Shown: positions 9,361 to 18,458, numbered from the stretch's first letter. The stretch: DNA of 64,000 nucleotides from Pseudomonas cavernae (GCF_003595175.1 NZ_CP032419.1:3906001-3970000), one strand, 5' to 3'. Made by a program: numbers and translations. The notes: a model not told the origin generated them from the sequence alone.

Positions 9361-9502
9361 AGAACCTGTTTACGATCTCGTGAGCTAGAGCCAGACAAGG
9401 CGAAATCGGGCGAAGAAGCGCAGTTTACGCGTTGTAAATGAGCATTCTGAGCCCGGTTTCAACGCCGTATGGCCGACGCGCAGCAGATCGTAGACAGGTT
9501 CT
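9361..9502. repeat. Palindrome-ended intergenic repeat (AGAGCCTG family), copy 1
   Basis: 18-bp terminal inverted repeats at 9361-9378 and 9485-9502 with one mismatch (AGAACCTGTTTACGATCT). The interior matches the copies at 43769-43910 and 45998-46240 in the opposite orientation. The last T of the right arm is also the first base of the complement of the acyl-CoA synthetase stop codon, so the element abuts the gene end exactly. Confidence 0.8.
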
Positions 9503-11076
9503 TACCCCTTCAGGTACTCCTTGCGCAGCTTGGCGCGGCTCAGCTTGCCGGCATCGGTGCGCGGCAGATCGCGGAAGTCGTAGGAACGCGGGCACTTGAA
9601 GCCTGCCAGGCGCTCACGACAGAAGACTTCCAGGCGCTGCACGCAGTCCTCGCCGGCCGCGATGTCCGGTTTCAGTTCGACCAGCGCCTTGACCTCCTGC
9701 CCCCATTCCGGGTGAGGCACGCCGATCACCCCGGCATCGGCGACGTCCGGATGGGCAAGCAGCACCGCCTCGATTTCCGCCGGGTAGATGTTCACCCCGC
9801 CGGAAAGGATGAGGTCCGAGCGTCGATCGCAGAGAAACAGCCAGCCCTCCTCGTCCAGATAACCGATATCGCCGAGGGTCATCAGGCCATCGGCCGAGCG
9901 CGCCGCACGGGTCTTCTGCGGGTCCTTGAAATATTCGAAGTCACCGCCGACGCCCTGCAGGTAGACCAGCCCCTCCTCGCCAGCCGGCAGCTCGCGGCCG
10001 CTTTCGTCGAGAATCTTCACGCTGGCCAGCCCGGGGATCGCCCGGCCGACGGTGCCCGGACGGCGACGCCAGTCCTCGGCCAGGACCACGGTCACCGCAC
10101 CGGTCTCCGAACCGCCGTAGTACTCGTGGACCACCGGCCCCCACCAGTCAAGCATGGCCGCCTTGACCACCGGCGGGCAGGGCGCTCCGGCGTGCAGCAC
10201 GGTATGCAGCGAGGACAGGTCGTAGCGGCGGCGCACCGACTCGGGCAACTGCAGCAGGCGGTGGAACTGGGTCGGCACCATCTGCGTGTAGCTGATGCGA
10301 TGCGCCTCGATCAGCTGCAGGCAGCGCTCCGGCTCCCACTTATCCATCAACACCAGGCTGTAACCGAGTTGCAGGCCCAGGAAGGCATGCATCAGCGGCG
10401 CGGCATGGTAGAGCGGCGAGCAAACCAGATGGGCGCCATCCCCGGCGCGCTGGCCGTACAGCGCCGGGCTACGCAGCAAGGCGTTACCCACCGCGAGCTC
10501 GGGGCTGACCGCCGCGGCAGAACGCTTGACACCCTTGGGAAAACCGCTGGTCCCCGAGGTGTAGAGCAACCGCCCGCCGTTCAGCCGCTCCGTTGGCCAG
10601 TCGGCACTGGCGCCGGCGAGGAACGCCTGCATGTCGATGAAGCTGCCGAACCCCTGGCTACCGACCCGGCGATCGACCGGGATGCCGGCCTGATCGGCGG
10701 CCTGCTCGGCGGCCTCGGCGAGGCGCGGGCTGGCGACCAGCAGTTGGGCCTCGCTGTCGGTGAGGATGTAGGCAATCTCGCCCGCCGTCAGATGCCAGTT
10801 GACCGGTACCACGAACAGGCCCGCCTGCCCCGTGGCCAGTTGCACGGCCATCATCGCCGGCTCGTTGGGCAGCGCCACCGCCACGCTGTCGCCGGGACTC
10901 AGGCCCAGTTCGCGGAAGCGGTGGGTCAGGCGGTTGACCCAGGCCAGCAGTTCGCCGCAGCTGTAGCGGCGGCCATCGCTATCGACCAGGGCCAGGCGGT
11001 CCGGCTGGCGCCGGGCGATTTCCCAGAAGCCGAGGACACCGTCGACCATGAACGGTGCCAGGGAAGGATCGGTCAT
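9502..11076 (-). CDS. Acyl-CoA synthetase (AMP-forming)
   Basis: 524 residues, a full-length ANL-superfamily ligase. The P-loop [11 protein letters not shown] lies at about 172-182, YYGGSETG is the A5-type motif, [11 protein letters not shown] with [18 protein letters not shown] is the hinge region, and [11 protein letters not shown] near the end carries the catalytic lysine. It activates a carboxylic acid as acyl-AMP and then acyl-CoA. It is the last gene of the reverse-strand operon crotonase-tetR-CoA transferase-SDR-synthetase, 91 bases after the SDR stop. The substrate is not predictable; relatives act on medium- or long-chain and cyclic acids. The stop codon touches the repeat at 9361-9502. 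Confidence 0.92.
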   Translation of the reverse strand: MTDPSLAPFMVDGVLGFWEIARRQPDRLALVDSDGRRYSCGELLAWVNRLTHRFRELGLSPGDSVAVALPNEPAMMAVQLATGQAGLFVVPVNWHLTAGEIAYILTDSEAQLLVASPRLAEAAEQAADQAGIPVDRRVGSQGFGSFIDMQAFLAGASADWPTERLNGGRLLYTSGTSGFPKGVKRSAAAVSPELAVGNALLRSPALYGQRAGDGAHLVCSPLYHAAPLMHAFLGLQLGYSLVLMDKWEPERCLQLIEAHRISYTQMVPTQFHRLLQLPESVRRRYDLSSLHTVLHAGAPCPPVVKAAMLDWWGPVVHEYYGGSETGAVTVVLAEDWRRRPGTVGRAIPGLASVKILDESGRELPAGEEGLVYLQGVGGDFEYFKDPQKTRAARSADGLMTLGDIGYLDEEGWLFLCDRRSDLILSGGVNIYPAEIEAVLLAHPDVADAGVIGVPHPEWGQEVKALVELKPDIAAGEDCVQRLEVFCRERLAGFKCPRSYDFRDLPRTDAGKLSRAKLRKEYLKG

Positions 11077-11167
11077 GAAGGCTCTCTCTTATTCTTGTCA
11101 GGGATAGAAACGGTAACGCCGGACGGTGCTTGCAGCACACGTCCGGCGCGGTCATTCACCAGCGGTA

Positions 11168-12112
11168 TCAGGACTTGGCCGGAATTTCTCCGGAGGTCAG
11201 CGCGTTCGGCGCGGCCTGGGCTACCAGGCCCGGCACGATGGCGCCCAGCTCGGCCGGATCCCAGCGGCCGGCCTTCTCGGCGATCGGCCCGGCGTGCCAG
11301 CCTTCGGCGACGGTGATGCGCCCGCCGGCGACGCCGAACACCCGCCCGGTGATCCCGGAAGACTGCTCGCTGCCCAGCCAGACCACCAGCGGCGCACAGT
11401 TTTCCGGGGCCAGCGGATCGAAGTCGGCACTCGCATTGTCGGCCTGGGCGGCCATGCTGGCCGGCATCTTCTGCTTGAAGATTTCCTCGGTCAGGCGGCT
11501 CATGGCGGTCGGGTAGATGCAGTTGACGGTCACCCCGTAACGGCCCAGCTCCATCGCCGCGATGATCGAGAACGAGGCGATACCGGCCTTGGCCGCGCCG
11601 TAGTTGGCCTGGCCGGGGTTGCAGTACAGGCCGCTGGAGGAAGCGGTGTTGATCACCCGGGCCTGACGCGGGGTGCCATTCTTGGACTGCTCGCGCCAGT
11701 AGGTCACCGCATGGCGGGTGGTGCAGAAGGTGCCGCGCAGGTGCACGCGGATCACCGAATCCCAGTCGTCCAGGGTCATATTGACCAGCATGCGGTCACG
11801 CAGGTTGCCGGCGTTGTTGACCAGCACATCGAGGCCGCCGAAGGTGTCGATGGCGGTATTGATCAGGCGCTGGGCACCCTCCCAGTCACTGATGTCATCG
11901 GTGTTGGCCACCGCCTGGCCGCCCATGGCGAGAATCTCGTTGACCACTTCCTGGGCCGGGCCGATCGAAGCACCGCTGCCGTCGGACTTGGCGCCCAGAT
12001 CGTTGACCACCACCTTGGCGCCCTGGCGGGCGAACTCCAGCGCATGCCCACGACCGACGCCACGGCCAGCGCCCGTCACGATGACGACCCGACCCTCGCA
12101 AATACCTGCCAT
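11168..12112 (-). CDS. SDR family oxidoreductase, HSD17B4/Hsd4A-like 3-hydroxyacyl-CoA dehydrogenase
   Basis: About 314 residues. The NAD(P)-binding motif TGAGRGVG lies at 13-20, NNAG at about 99-102, and the catalytic set Ser158-160, Tyr171 and Lys175 (YGAAK) is intact. The inserted loop VVNDLGAKSDGSG after the second strand is typical of peroxisomal multifunctional enzyme type 2 and actinobacterial Hsd4A enzymes, which oxidise 3-hydroxyacyl-CoA. I start at the ATG at 12112, with AAGGGG upstream; another ATG lies five codons earlier. It sits between the CoA-transferase and acyl-CoA synthetase genes and should catalyse the third step of the beta-oxidation-like pathway encoded here. Confidence 0.88.
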   Translation of the reverse strand: MAGICEGRVVIVTGAGRGVGRGHALEFARQGAKVVVNDLGAKSDGSGASIGPAQEVVNEILAMGGQAVANTDDISDWEGAQRLINTAIDTFGGLDVLVNNAGNLRDRMLVNMTLDDWDSVIRVHLRGTFCTTRHAVTYWREQSKNGTPRQARVINTASSSGLYCNPGQANYGAAKAGIASFSIIAAMELGRYGVTVNCIYPTAMSRLTEEIFKQKMPASMAAQADNASADFDPLAPENCAPLVVWLGSEQSSGITGRVFGVAGGRITVAEGWHAGPIAEKAGRWDPAELGAIVPGLVAQAAPNALTSGEIPAKS

Positions 12113-12161
12113 TTCTTTCCCCTTCATAATGATGGGCGCAGTGCGCCGCGTTAATACTCAG

Positions 12162-13376
12162 TCAGTCGGCCTGCCTGGCCGCGCCGCTGGCCAGCAGGCC
12201 GGCGATTTCCTGTTCGTTGAAGCCCGCCGCATTCAGCACATCGCAGGTGTGCTCAGCCAGCCGCGGCGGTGCGCTGAACGGTCGACTCTGGCCATCGAAA
12301 CGCACCCCGGTACCGGGCAAGCGCACCGCTCCCCGGCCATCGCCATTCGGCAACTCCTGAAAGAAGCCCACCGCTTGCAGATGCGGATCGGCCAGCAGGT
12401 CGTCGAGGCTGTTCACCCGCGCCGCCGGGATATCGATCCGGGCGCACGCAGCCACCCAGTCCGCCGTGCTGCGTTGGGCAAGAAATTCGGCGAGTAGTCC
12501 ATAGAGTTCGTCGATATGCCGGGTACGCGCGTCCATGCCGGCGAAGCGTGGATCGGCAGCCAACTCGGGACGGCCGACCTCGGCGAAGAAGCGCGCCCAG
12601 TGCTCATCGGTGTAGGGCATCACGCACAGGTGGCCGTCGCGGGTGCGGTAGGGCCGCCGATCGGCGCTGAGTACCCGCGCGTAGCCCGTGCCTCCGGTCG
12701 GCGGCTGGAAGGTCTGGCCAGCCAGGTGTTCGACCAGGCTGAAGCTGCTCAATACCTCGAACATGGGGACTTCCACCTGGCAGCCCTGGCCGCTCTGCGC
12801 CCGACCGAGCAGCGCGGCGAGAATCGCCTGGGCAGCCACCAGCCCGGCGATTTTGTCCGCCGCCGCGGTCGGCAGGTAACGGCTCTCGCCGGTCTGCCGC
12901 TGCACCAGGTCGACCAGCCCGCTCATGCCCTGGATGATGTCGTCATAGGCGGGCTGGCCGGCGTACGGACCGCTCTCGCCGAAGCCGTTGAGGCTGGCGC
13001 AGACCAGGCGCGGATAGCGTTCACGCAGGGTCGCTGCATCCAGGCCGAGGGCGCCAAGCTTCTGCGGGCGAATGTTGTGCATCAGCACGTCGGCGCCTTC
13101 CAGCAGGCGCTGCAACGCGTCACGGCCAGCAGCCTGCTTGAGGTCGAGCACCACACTGCGCTTGTTGCGGTTGAGGCCGAGGAACACCGAGGCCATGCCC
13201 GGCGCACGGCTCGGCCCGGTGCGCCGGGTGGAGTCGCCCAGCGGGGTCTCCACCTTGATCACCTCGGCGCCGAAATCGCCGAGGTACTGGCTGGCGTAGG
13301 GGCCGAACATCACGCTGCTGAGGTCTATGACGCGGACGCCGTGCAACGGGCTGCCGGGCTTGGTGGATGGGTTCAT
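12162..13376 (-). CDS. Class III CoA-transferase (CaiB/BaiF family)
   Basis: 404 residues. The start region GVRVIDLSSVMFGPYASQYLGDFGAEVIKVE is the family signature (nucleotide-fold entry), followed by NRNKRSVVLDLK, and PAYDDIIQG holds the conserved catalytic aspartate. It moves CoA between acyl-CoA donors and a free acid through aspartyl-CoA. Its ATG overlaps the TetR stop codon by 4 bases, so translation is probably coupled. Having both a CoA transferase and an AMP-forming ligase in one operon suggests either two different acids or a CoA-recycling step. Confidence 0.9.
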   Translation of the reverse strand: MNPSTKPGSPLHGVRVIDLSSVMFGPYASQYLGDFGAEVIKVETPLGDSTRRTGPSRAPGMASVFLGLNRNKRSVVLDLKQAAGRDALQRLLEGADVLMHNIRPQKLGALGLDAATLRERYPRLVCASLNGFGESGPYAGQPAYDDIIQGMSGLVDLVQRQTGESRYLPTAAADKIAGLVAAQAILAALLGRAQSGQGCQVEVPMFEVLSSFSLVEHLAGQTFQPPTGGTGYARVLSADRRPYRTRDGHLCVMPYTDEHWARFFAEVGRPELAADPRFAGMDARTRHIDELYGLLAEFLAQRSTADWVAACARIDIPAARVNSLDDLLADPHLQAVGFFQELPNGDGRGAVRLPGTGVRFDGQSRPFSAPPRLAEHTCDVLNAAGFNEQEIAGLLASGAARQAD

Positions 13377-14029
13377 GCTGCTCCTTGGGCTCCGGGCACC
13401 AGCGCGCTGTCGAGAAAGCCCAGCAATTGCTGCTGGAACACCGAAAGGTCGACGGCCGGCGGGTCGAGCAGGTACTGCAGCATCATCCCGCGCATCGCGC
13501 CGAGAATCAGCGCGGCGGTGGCCAATGGATCGACGCCGGGACGAATCTCGCCGTTGGCGATGCCGGTCCGCACCTGTCGGGCCAGGTAGTCCTGCACCGA
13601 ACGGTTGTACTCGGCGAGCACCTGCACGGTTTCCGAGTCCTCGGTGACCGCTTCGGCCATCAGCGCCAGCAGCGCGCGGGTGTTGGTCCAGTCGCTGTCG
13701 CTGCGCCCCAGATAGACGCTGATGAAACCCTTGAGCACGTCCATGCCCGGTCGCCGCTGCGGCACCTCGGCATCGACCATGGCCACGAAGCTGGTGTTGA
13801 CAAACCCGGCCAGCGCACGCAGCAGGCCGGCCTTGCTGCCGAAATGGTGGGCGGCCAGGCCACGGCTGTAGCCAGCCTCCTCCCCCACTTCGGCGAGGGT
13901 CATGCCGACCCAGCCCTTGCGTGCAACGATCTTGCGCGCGGCGAGCAGCAGCCGTTGCTCGGCTTCGGCACGGCGCTCGGTCTGCGTGCGACGCGGAGCG
14001 GCCTGGAGGTTCGGGTCGGCGCTGTCCAT
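13373..14029 (-). CDS. TetR-family transcriptional regulator
   Basis: About 218 residues starting MDSADPN. The N-terminal HTH (about 25-70) reads AGYSRGLAAHHFGSKAGLLRAL, a standard TetR recognition segment. The C-terminal ligand domain includes FISVYLGRSDSDW and ALILGAMRGMMLQYLL. Lying inside a CoA-thioester catabolic operon, it is probably a repressor released by an acyl-CoA, as with other TetR proteins of fatty-acid-like pathways. A perfect palindrome at 14897-14918 in the divergent promoter region is its likely binding site. It follows the crotonase gene by 10 bases and overlaps the CoA-transferase gene. Confidence 0.9.
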   Translation of the reverse strand: MDSADPNLQAAPRRTQTERRAEAEQRLLLAARKIVARKGWVGMTLAEVGEEAGYSRGLAAHHFGSKAGLLRALAGFVNTSFVAMVDAEVPQRRPGMDVLKGFISVYLGRSDSDWTNTRALLALMAEAVTEDSETVQVLAEYNRSVQDYLARQVRTGIANGEIRPGVDPLATAALILGAMRGMMLQYLLDPPAVDLSVFQQQLLGFLDSALVPGAQGAA

Positions 14030-14039
14030 GCAGTGGTCC

Positions 14040-14828
14040 TTACTTGCCGGTGAATACGGGATTGCGGCGCTCGGCCATGGCCTTGTTGCCCTCGGCGAAA
14101 TCTTCCATGACGATCTGCCATTCCTGCTCCGAGGCCTCGCGGTCAATGATCGCGTCCACCGCATCGGCCAGGCCCATGCGCAGGGTTTCGCGGCTGGACA
14201 TCACCGCATGCGGCGCGGACAGGGCGATCTCCTCCGCCAGCGCGCGGGCGGCCTGGCGCTCTTCGCCCGGCTCGGCGAGCACGTCAGCGAGGCCGATGCG
14301 CACCGCTTCGGCGCCATCGATGCGGCGGCCGGTGGCGATCAGCAGCGAAGCCGTCTGCACCCCCACCAGGCGCGGCAGGGTCACCGACAAGCCGAAGCCC
14401 TGGTGGATGCCCAGGCGGTTGAAGTTGGCCGAGAAGCGCGCCTTGCTGCTGGTCACCCGGTAGTCGCTGAACAGCGCCAGGCCCAGCCCGCCACCGATCG
14501 CAGCACCCTCGACCACGGTGATCACCGGCTTGCGGGTGCGGAACAGGCGTACCGCGAACTTGTACAGGCGGCGCGGGAACTGCGGGTCGTTGGCCTCTTC
14601 CGAACCGGAGAAGTCGGCGCCGGCGCAGAACACCTTGCCGGCAGCTTGCAGCACGATCACCCGGCATTCCGACAGCTGGTCGAGGTGCTCGAGGGCGGCG
14701 ACCAGGTCACGGATCAGGTCGTTGTCAAAGAAATTCAGCGGCGGCCGGCTGAACTCCAGGGTGGCGACGTGACCTTGCAACTCGAGGGTGAGGCCGCGGC
14801 CAGGAACGAAAGTGGTGGAAGTGGACAT
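14040..14828 (-). CDS. Enoyl-CoA hydratase/isomerase family protein (crotonase fold)
   Basis: 262 residues. The oxyanion-hole segments are present: FCAGADFSG (about 67-75) and AIGGGLGLALFSDYRV (about 110-125). By motif alignment with rat crotonase, the two catalytic glutamates are absent. The first would fall in GGGLGLA, where glycine stands in its place. The second would fall in FSANFNRLG, where phenylalanine stands in its place. So this is unlikely to be a standard hydratase and may catalyse another crotonase-fold reaction such as isomerisation, hydrolysis or C-C cleavage. It is the first gene of the reverse-strand operon and faces the dehydrogenase operon across a 124-base promoter region. 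Confidence 0.85.
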   Translation of the reverse strand: MSTSTTFVPGRGLTLELQGHVATLEFSRPPLNFFDNDLIRDLVAALEHLDQLSECRVIVLQAAGKVFCAGADFSGSEEANDPQFPRRLYKFAVRLFRTRKPVITVVEGAAIGGGLGLALFSDYRVTSSKARFSANFNRLGIHQGFGLSVTLPRLVGVQTASLLIATGRRIDGAEAVRIGLADVLAEPGEERQAARALAEEIALSAPHAVMSSRETLRMGLADAVDAIIDREASEQEWQIVMEDFAEGNKAMAERRNPVFTGK

Positions 14829-14896
14829 GCGATCTCCAGGACGAAAGGAAACGAGCCGAGACTTGCTCTGGGTCGGCGCTTGCTGCTAGGTTAGAT

Positions 14897-14918
14897 ACTT
14901 GCTGACTGACAAGCAAGT
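14897..14918. promoter_or_regulatory. Candidate TetR operator in the divergent promoter
   Basis: ACTTGCT at 14897-14903 and AGCAAGT at 14912-14918 form perfect 7-bp arms with an 8-bp spacer. It lies between the divergent crotonase (start 14828) and acyl-CoA dehydrogenase (start 14953) genes. Symmetry and size match operators of TetR-family acyl-CoA sensors. One repressor could control both operons from here. Confidence 0.6.
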
Positions 14919-14952
14919 TAGAAAATTCATTCCCCGTTACGAGTTCACGCCC

Positions 14953-16095
14953 ATGCAGGCTCTCGATATTCGCCCCTGTCGCCTCGACGCCCAGACCGAC
15001 GTGCTGCGCGCCGAAGTACGGCAATTCCTCGCTGAAAACCTCAAGGACCTCCCCGCCGCCGAGCGCGCCAAGAACTGGAACGGCGCCGACGAAGCGTTCA
15101 GCCGCAAGCTCGGTGAGCGCGGCTGGCTGGGCATGACCTGGGCCAAGCGCTTCGGCGGCCACGAGCGCAGCGCCCTGGAGCGCTACGTGGTACTGGAGGA
15201 GCTGCTGGCCGCCGGCGCGCCGGTGAACGCCCACTGGATCGCCGAACGGCAGAGCGGCCCGCTGCTGATGAAGTTTTCCCCCGACGTGCTGGCGCCGCAG
15301 ATCTGCCCCGGTATTGCTCGCGGCGAGATCTACTGCGGCATCGGCATGAGCGAGCCGGACGTCGGCTCGGACCTGGCCGCGGTGCGCACCCGCGCGCTGA
15401 AGACCGAGGGCGGCTGGATCGTCAACGGCAGCAAGGTGTGGACCACCGGCGCCCAGCGCTGCCACTACATGGTCACCCTGCTGCGCACCGCGCCGAAGGA
15501 CGAGGCCAACCGCCACGCCGGCCTGTCGCAATTCCTGGTCGACATGCAGGCGCCGGGCGTCACCGTGCGACCGATCTACAACATGCTCGGCGAGCATGAC
15601 TTCAACGAAGTGTTCCTCGAAGACGTGTTCGTCCCCGACGATTTCGTCATCGGCCAACCGGGCGACGGCTGGAAGCAGGTCGGCGCCGAACTGGCCCTGG
15701 AACGCAGCGGCCCGGAGCGCTACCTGTCCAGCACCCAGCTGTACCTGGAAATGCTCGACGCCGCCGATCCGCAGGATTCGCACCAGGTGGTCAGCCTCGG
15801 CCGCGTGGCCGCGCGCTACGCGGTGATGCGCCAGATGTCCCTCGGCGTCGCTGGCATGCTGGCTCGCGGCGACAACCCGGCGACCCCAGCGGCACTGGTC
15901 AAGGACCAGGGCGCGCTGCTCGAACAGTCGCTGCCGGACATCGCCCACGACCTGTTCGGCGGCCTGCGCGAGCCCGGCTCGAACCTCGACCAGGTGATGC
16001 GCTACGTAACCCAGACCGCCCCCTCCTTCTCCCTGCGTGGCGGCACCCGCGAAATTCTCCGCGGCATCATTGCCAGAGGACTCGGACTGCGATGA
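14953..16095 (+). CDS. Acyl-CoA dehydrogenase, first subunit of a pair
   Basis: About 380 residues starting MQALDIRPCRLD; an in-frame ATG at 14899 is possible but would place the start inside the palindrome at 14897-14918. The FAD/substrate-binding stretch YCGIGMSEPDVGSDLAAVRTRA and VNGSKVWTTGAQ are clear, and the C-terminus ends SFSLRGGTREILRGIIARGLGL, a normal dehydrogenase end. It should introduce a double bond alpha-beta to the thioester and pass electrons to ETF. Its stop overlaps the next dehydrogenase's start by 4 bases. Such adjacent pairs form obligate heteromers in steroid side-chain degradation, so a mixed complex is likely here. Confidence 0.9.
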   Translation: MQALDIRPCRLDAQTDVLRAEVRQFLAENLKDLPAAERAKNWNGADEAFSRKLGERGWLGMTWAKRFGGHERSALERYVVLEELLAAGAPVNAHWIAERQSGPLLMKFSPDVLAPQICPGIARGEIYCGIGMSEPDVGSDLAAVRTRALKTEGGWIVNGSKVWTTGAQRCHYMVTLLRTAPKDEANRHAGLSQFLVDMQAPGVTVRPIYNMLGEHDFNEVFLEDVFVPDDFVIGQPGDGWKQVGAELALERSGPERYLSSTQLYLEMLDAADPQDSHQVVSLGRVAARYAVMRQMSLGVAGMLARGDNPATPAALVKDQGALLEQSLPDIAHDLFGGLREPGSNLDQVMRYVTQTAPSFSLRGGTREILRGIIARGLGLR

Positions 16096-17204
16096 GCGAA
16101 GCAATCAACACTCAAGGCGTGGACGACAGTGCCCCGTCGGAACTGCAAACCATGATCGCCGACAGCGTCGAGCGCCTGTTCGCCGAACAGGTCAGCGCCG
16201 AACTGCTGGAACGCTTCGATGCCGGCCAGCCGGTCGATGAACTCTGGCAACTGGTCGCCGACAACGGCCTGCCTGGCGCCCTGGTGCCGGAAGCCGCCGG
16301 CGGCAGCGGCGCGACCTGGCTGGAGGCCAGCCCGGTGCTGCGCGCCATCGGCTACTGGCAGGCGCCGCTGGCGCTCGGCGAAACCATGCTCGCCGGCCTG
16401 CTGCTGGCGAAGGCCGGGCTGACGGTACCGGAAGGCCCGATCAGCCTGATCCAGGCCGGCCGCCTCGGCGATCTGCGCCTGGACGGCGACGGCCAGCTGC
16501 ATGGCCGGGCCGTCAATGTGCCCTGGGCGCGCGGCTGCCGCTGGGCGGTGGTCGCCGACGGCGAACGCCTGGCGCTGGTCGATCTGCGCCAGGACGGCAT
16601 CGTGCTCGCTGCACACAGCAACTTCGCCGGCGAACCGCGCGACAGCCTGACATTCACGGCGGCGCGCAGCGAAGCGGTCGGCAGCCTGCAACTGACCGGC
16701 GTGGCCGAGCCGGTCTGGCTGCTCGGCGCGCTGATCCGTTCCTGCATGCTGGTCGGTGCCCTCGAGGCGAGCCTCGACAAGGCCGTGGCCTACGCCAACG
16801 AGCGCGTGCAGTTCGGCAAGCCGATCGGCAAGCAGCAGGTGCTGCAGCAGTACCTGGCACAGATGGCCGGCGCCACCGGCGCGGCACGGATGGCCTGCCA
16901 GGTCGCCCTGCGCAGCGCCAGCGAAGTGTTCGCCGATGGCGACAACCGTTCGCTGGCCTTCGACGTCGCCGTGGCCAAGGTCTGCGCCAGTGAAGCGGCC
17001 AGCCTGGCCTGCTCGGTGGCGCACCAGGTATTCGGCGCCATCGGCTTCACCCACGAACACACCCTGCACTTCGCTACCCGCCGCCTGTGGTCCTGGCGCG
17101 ACGAGTTCGGCAGTGATGCGCAGTGGGCCAAAGTACTCGGCCAGGCGGTGATTGCCGCCGGCTCGACAGGCTTCTGGGCGGGTCTGACCGCGCGCAGCCT
17201 GTGA
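16092..17204 (+). CDS. Acyl-CoA dehydrogenase, second subunit of a pair
   Basis: 370 residues. The N-terminal and middle domains are divergent and lack the usual substrate motif, while the C-terminal domain is well kept (KAVAYANERVQFGKPIGKQQ and VFGAIGFTHEHTLHFATRR). This split pattern matches the second partner of heteromeric dehydrogenases of the FadE26/27 or ChsE1/E2 type, where each subunit supplies half of the FAD site. It is coupled to the upstream dehydrogenase by an ATGA overlap and lies 33 bases before the thiolase gene. The pairing is inferred from position and domain wear. Confidence 0.88.
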   Translation: MSEAINTQGVDDSAPSELQTMIADSVERLFAEQVSAELLERFDAGQPVDELWQLVADNGLPGALVPEAAGGSGATWLEASPVLRAIGYWQAPLALGETMLAGLLLAKAGLTVPEGPISLIQAGRLGDLRLDGDGQLHGRAVNVPWARGCRWAVVADGERLALVDLRQDGIVLAAHSNFAGEPRDSLTFTAARSEAVGSLQLTGVAEPVWLLGALIRSCMLVGALEASLDKAVAYANERVQFGKPIGKQQVLQQYLAQMAGATGAARMACQVALRSASEVFADGDNRSLAFDVAVAKVCASEAASLACSVAHQVFGAIGFTHEHTLHFATRRLWSWRDEFGSDAQWAKVLGQAVIAAGSTGFWAGLTARSL

Positions 17205-17237
17205 TCTACTCCAACTGACAACCCGAGGAAGCACTCC

Positions 17238-18425
17238 ATGAGCGATAAAGTCATCGTTGCCGGCGTAGGCATGATCCCCTTCACCAAGCCGGGCGCCAGC
17301 CCGAGCTACACCGACATGGGCGCCGAAGCCCTGCGCCAGGCCCTGAAAGACGCCGGGATCGGCTATGACAAGGTGCAGATGGCCTTCGCCGGCTACGTCT
17401 ACGGCGACTCCACCTGCGGTCAGACCGCGATCTATGAAGTCGGCCAGACCGGCATTCCGATCGTCAACGTCAACAACAACTGCTCCACTGGCTCCACCGC
17501 CCTGTACCTCGCCCGCGCCGCCGTGGCCAGCGGCCAGGCCGACTGCGTGCTGGCCCTGGGCTTCGAGCAGATGCGCCCCGGTTCGCTGAAGTCCAACTGG
17601 GACGACCGCCCGGTGACCCGCGCGCGTTTCCTGCCAGTCGTCGAGCAGCTGACCGCCGACGCGGCCAACGTTCCTGGCCCGCTGCGCACCTTTGGTGGCG
17701 CCGGCCGTGAGCACATGCAGAAGTACGGCACCAAGATGGAAACCTTCGCAGCGATCCGCGCCAAGGCCAGCCGTCACGCCGCCAACAACCCGCTGGCGCT
17801 GTTCAAAAAAGTCGTCACCACCGAAGACGTGATGAATGACGTGGTTATGTGGCCGGGCGTGATGACCCGCCTGATGGCCTGCCCGCCGACCTGTGGTGCC
17901 GCCGCGGCGATCGTCTGCAGCGAGAAGTTCGCCAAGCAGCATGGCCTGCGCACTGACGTGCAGATCCTCGCCCAGTCGCTGACCACCGACCCGGCCGTCT
18001 CCTTCGATCCGCCTTCGATGATCAGCTACGTCGGCTTCCAGATGGCCCAGAACGCCGCGCAGAAAGTCTACGAGCAATCCGGCTTCGGTCCGGAAGACGT
18101 GCGCGCCGTGGAGCTGCACGACTGCTTCGCCCACAACGAGCTGCTGACCTATGAAGCCCTCGGCCTGTGCCCGATCGGCGGCGCCGAGAAGTTCATCCTC
18201 GACGGCGACAACACCTACGGCGGCAAGGTCATCACCAACCCGTCCGGCGGCCTGCTGTCCAAGGGTCACCCACTGGGCGCCACCGGCCTGGCCCAGTGCT
18301 ACGAGCTGACCCATCAGTTGCGCGGTACCGCCGGTGCCCGTCAGGTTGAAGGCCTGAACATCGCCATGGCGCACAACCTCGGCCTGGGCGGCGCTTGCGT
18401 GGTGACCATGTTCGGCAAAAACTGA
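17238..18425 (+). CDS. SCPx-type thiolase / lipid-transfer protein
   Basis: 395 residues. The active-site cysteine is Cys82 in NNNCSTGSTAL, with HDCFAHNE and GHPLGATGLAQ as the second and third motifs. The final block is MAHNLGLGGACVV, where SCPx thiolases differ from classical FadA. It should cleave 3-ketoacyl-CoA, often on branched or ring-bearing acyl chains. AGGAAG precedes the ATG. It is the third gene of the forward operon after the paired dehydrogenases and completes a dehydrogenase, crotonase, SDR and thiolase set across the two divergent operons. Confidence 0.92.
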   Translation: MSDKVIVAGVGMIPFTKPGASPSYTDMGAEALRQALKDAGIGYDKVQMAFAGYVYGDSTCGQTAIYEVGQTGIPIVNVNNNCSTGSTALYLARAAVASGQADCVLALGFEQMRPGSLKSNWDDRPVTRARFLPVVEQLTADAANVPGPLRTFGGAGREHMQKYGTKMETFAAIRAKASRHAANNPLALFKKVVTTEDVMNDVVMWPGVMTRLMACPPTCGAAAAIVCSEKFAKQHGLRTDVQILAQSLTTDPAVSFDPPSMISYVGFQMAQNAAQKVYEQSGFGPEDVRAVELHDCFAHNELLTYEALGLCPIGGAEKFILDGDNTYGGKVITNPSGGLLSKGHPLGATGLAQCYELTHQLRGTAGARQVEGLNIAMAHNLGLGGACVVTMFGKN

Positions 18426-18436
18426 GGAGTGCCGAA

Positions 18437-18458
18437 GCTCCACGGCCAACCGTGGAGC
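18437..18458 (+). terminator. Hairpin after thiolase gene
   Basis: GCTCCACGG and CCGTGGAGC form a perfect 9-bp stem with a 4-base loop, 12 bases after the thiolase stop. It lacks a T run, so termination would be weak or Rho-assisted. Confidence 0.45.

Noticed and set aside
9469..11316. 615-codon forward open frame
   Set aside because: Antisense to the acyl-CoA synthetase and part of the SDR gene; no family features and unusual residue composition.
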